Assembly: GCF_027744825.2 (NCBI RefSeq)
Contig: NC_071342.1
Span: 12,419,501 to 12,483,500 of the forward strand
Length of the DNA stretch: 64,000 bases
Source of the DNA: Synchiropus splendidus
Lineage: Eukaryota > Chordata > Actinopteri > Syngnathiformes > Callionymidae
Direction of reading: 5' to 3'
The translations under genes and the position numbers were made by a program. The notes beneath the pieces were generated by a model that worked only from the letters and a program-made list of their open reading frames with translations, had not been told where the DNA came from and made no database searches. Of this stretch, positions 63,917 to 64,000 are shown one piece after another (the stretch's first letter is position 1; each line of letters opens with the position of its first letter).

Positions 63917-64000
63917 GTATAATATAATCTAATCATAACTAAAGCATCAGAAAAGCCAGGGCAGGAAAGAAGGAATGAAGACAAGAAATAGACACTCTAT

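Overview
This is a vertebrate nuclear genomic window, almost certainly from a ray-finned (teleost-type) fish. All three genes are split by GT-AG introns, many only 57-120 bp long. Fish-style interspersed repeats (a truncated L2-type LINE 3' end, a tRNA-derived SINE-like repeat, short inverted-repeat elements) and long microsatellites sit in the introns and spacers. There are no prokaryotic features. I derived exons by hand from reading frame, splice sites and protein-family features.

All three genes are on the + strand. (1) About 1-23.4 kb is the 3' half of dystonin (dst/BPAG1), a giant cytoskeletal linker. The 44 exons here join into one open frame of 2,323 codons plus stop: a plakin spectrin-repeat rod, two EF-hands, a GAS2-related (GAR) microtubule-binding domain and a Gly-Ser-Arg tail with an EB1-binding SKIP motif. 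(2) About 24.7-38.2 kb is a complete 26-exon FACIT-type collagen gene of 766 codons: signal peptide, TSPN/laminin-G-like domain, collagen triple helix, a Cys-containing break, a second triple helix and a C-x4-C end. It has no von Willebrand A domain and I cannot match it to a named human collagen. (3) 48.8 kb to the window end is the 5' part of col21a1 (collagen XXI alpha-1): signal peptide, a vWA domain in one exon, TSPN and the first eleven pure Gly-X-Y exons. It runs off the window.

From memory, human DST and COL21A1 are neighbours in the same relative orientation at 6p12, with no collagen gene known to me between them. The most interesting element is therefore the extra FACIT collagen. 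Its exon phases match col21a1 with the vWA exon removed, which suggests an old local duplication. Dystonin acts inside cells, linking microtubules and actin to adhesion sites. The two collagens would be secreted to the surface of extracellular fibrils. I see no functional operon-like link between them beyond synteny.

Non-coding space: dst introns are mostly short, and the longer ones hold a LINE fragment (11.26-12.01 kb) and inverted-repeat elements (13.97-14.36 and 21.96-22.13 kb). The dst/FACIT spacer holds a long TG tract. FACIT intron 6 (4 kb) holds an AT-rich island and another inverted-repeat element. The 10.6-kb FACIT/col21a1 spacer holds a SINE-like repeat, a possible LTR junction and otherwise nothing I recognise. 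No tRNA, rRNA, CRISPR or complete transposon gene was seen.
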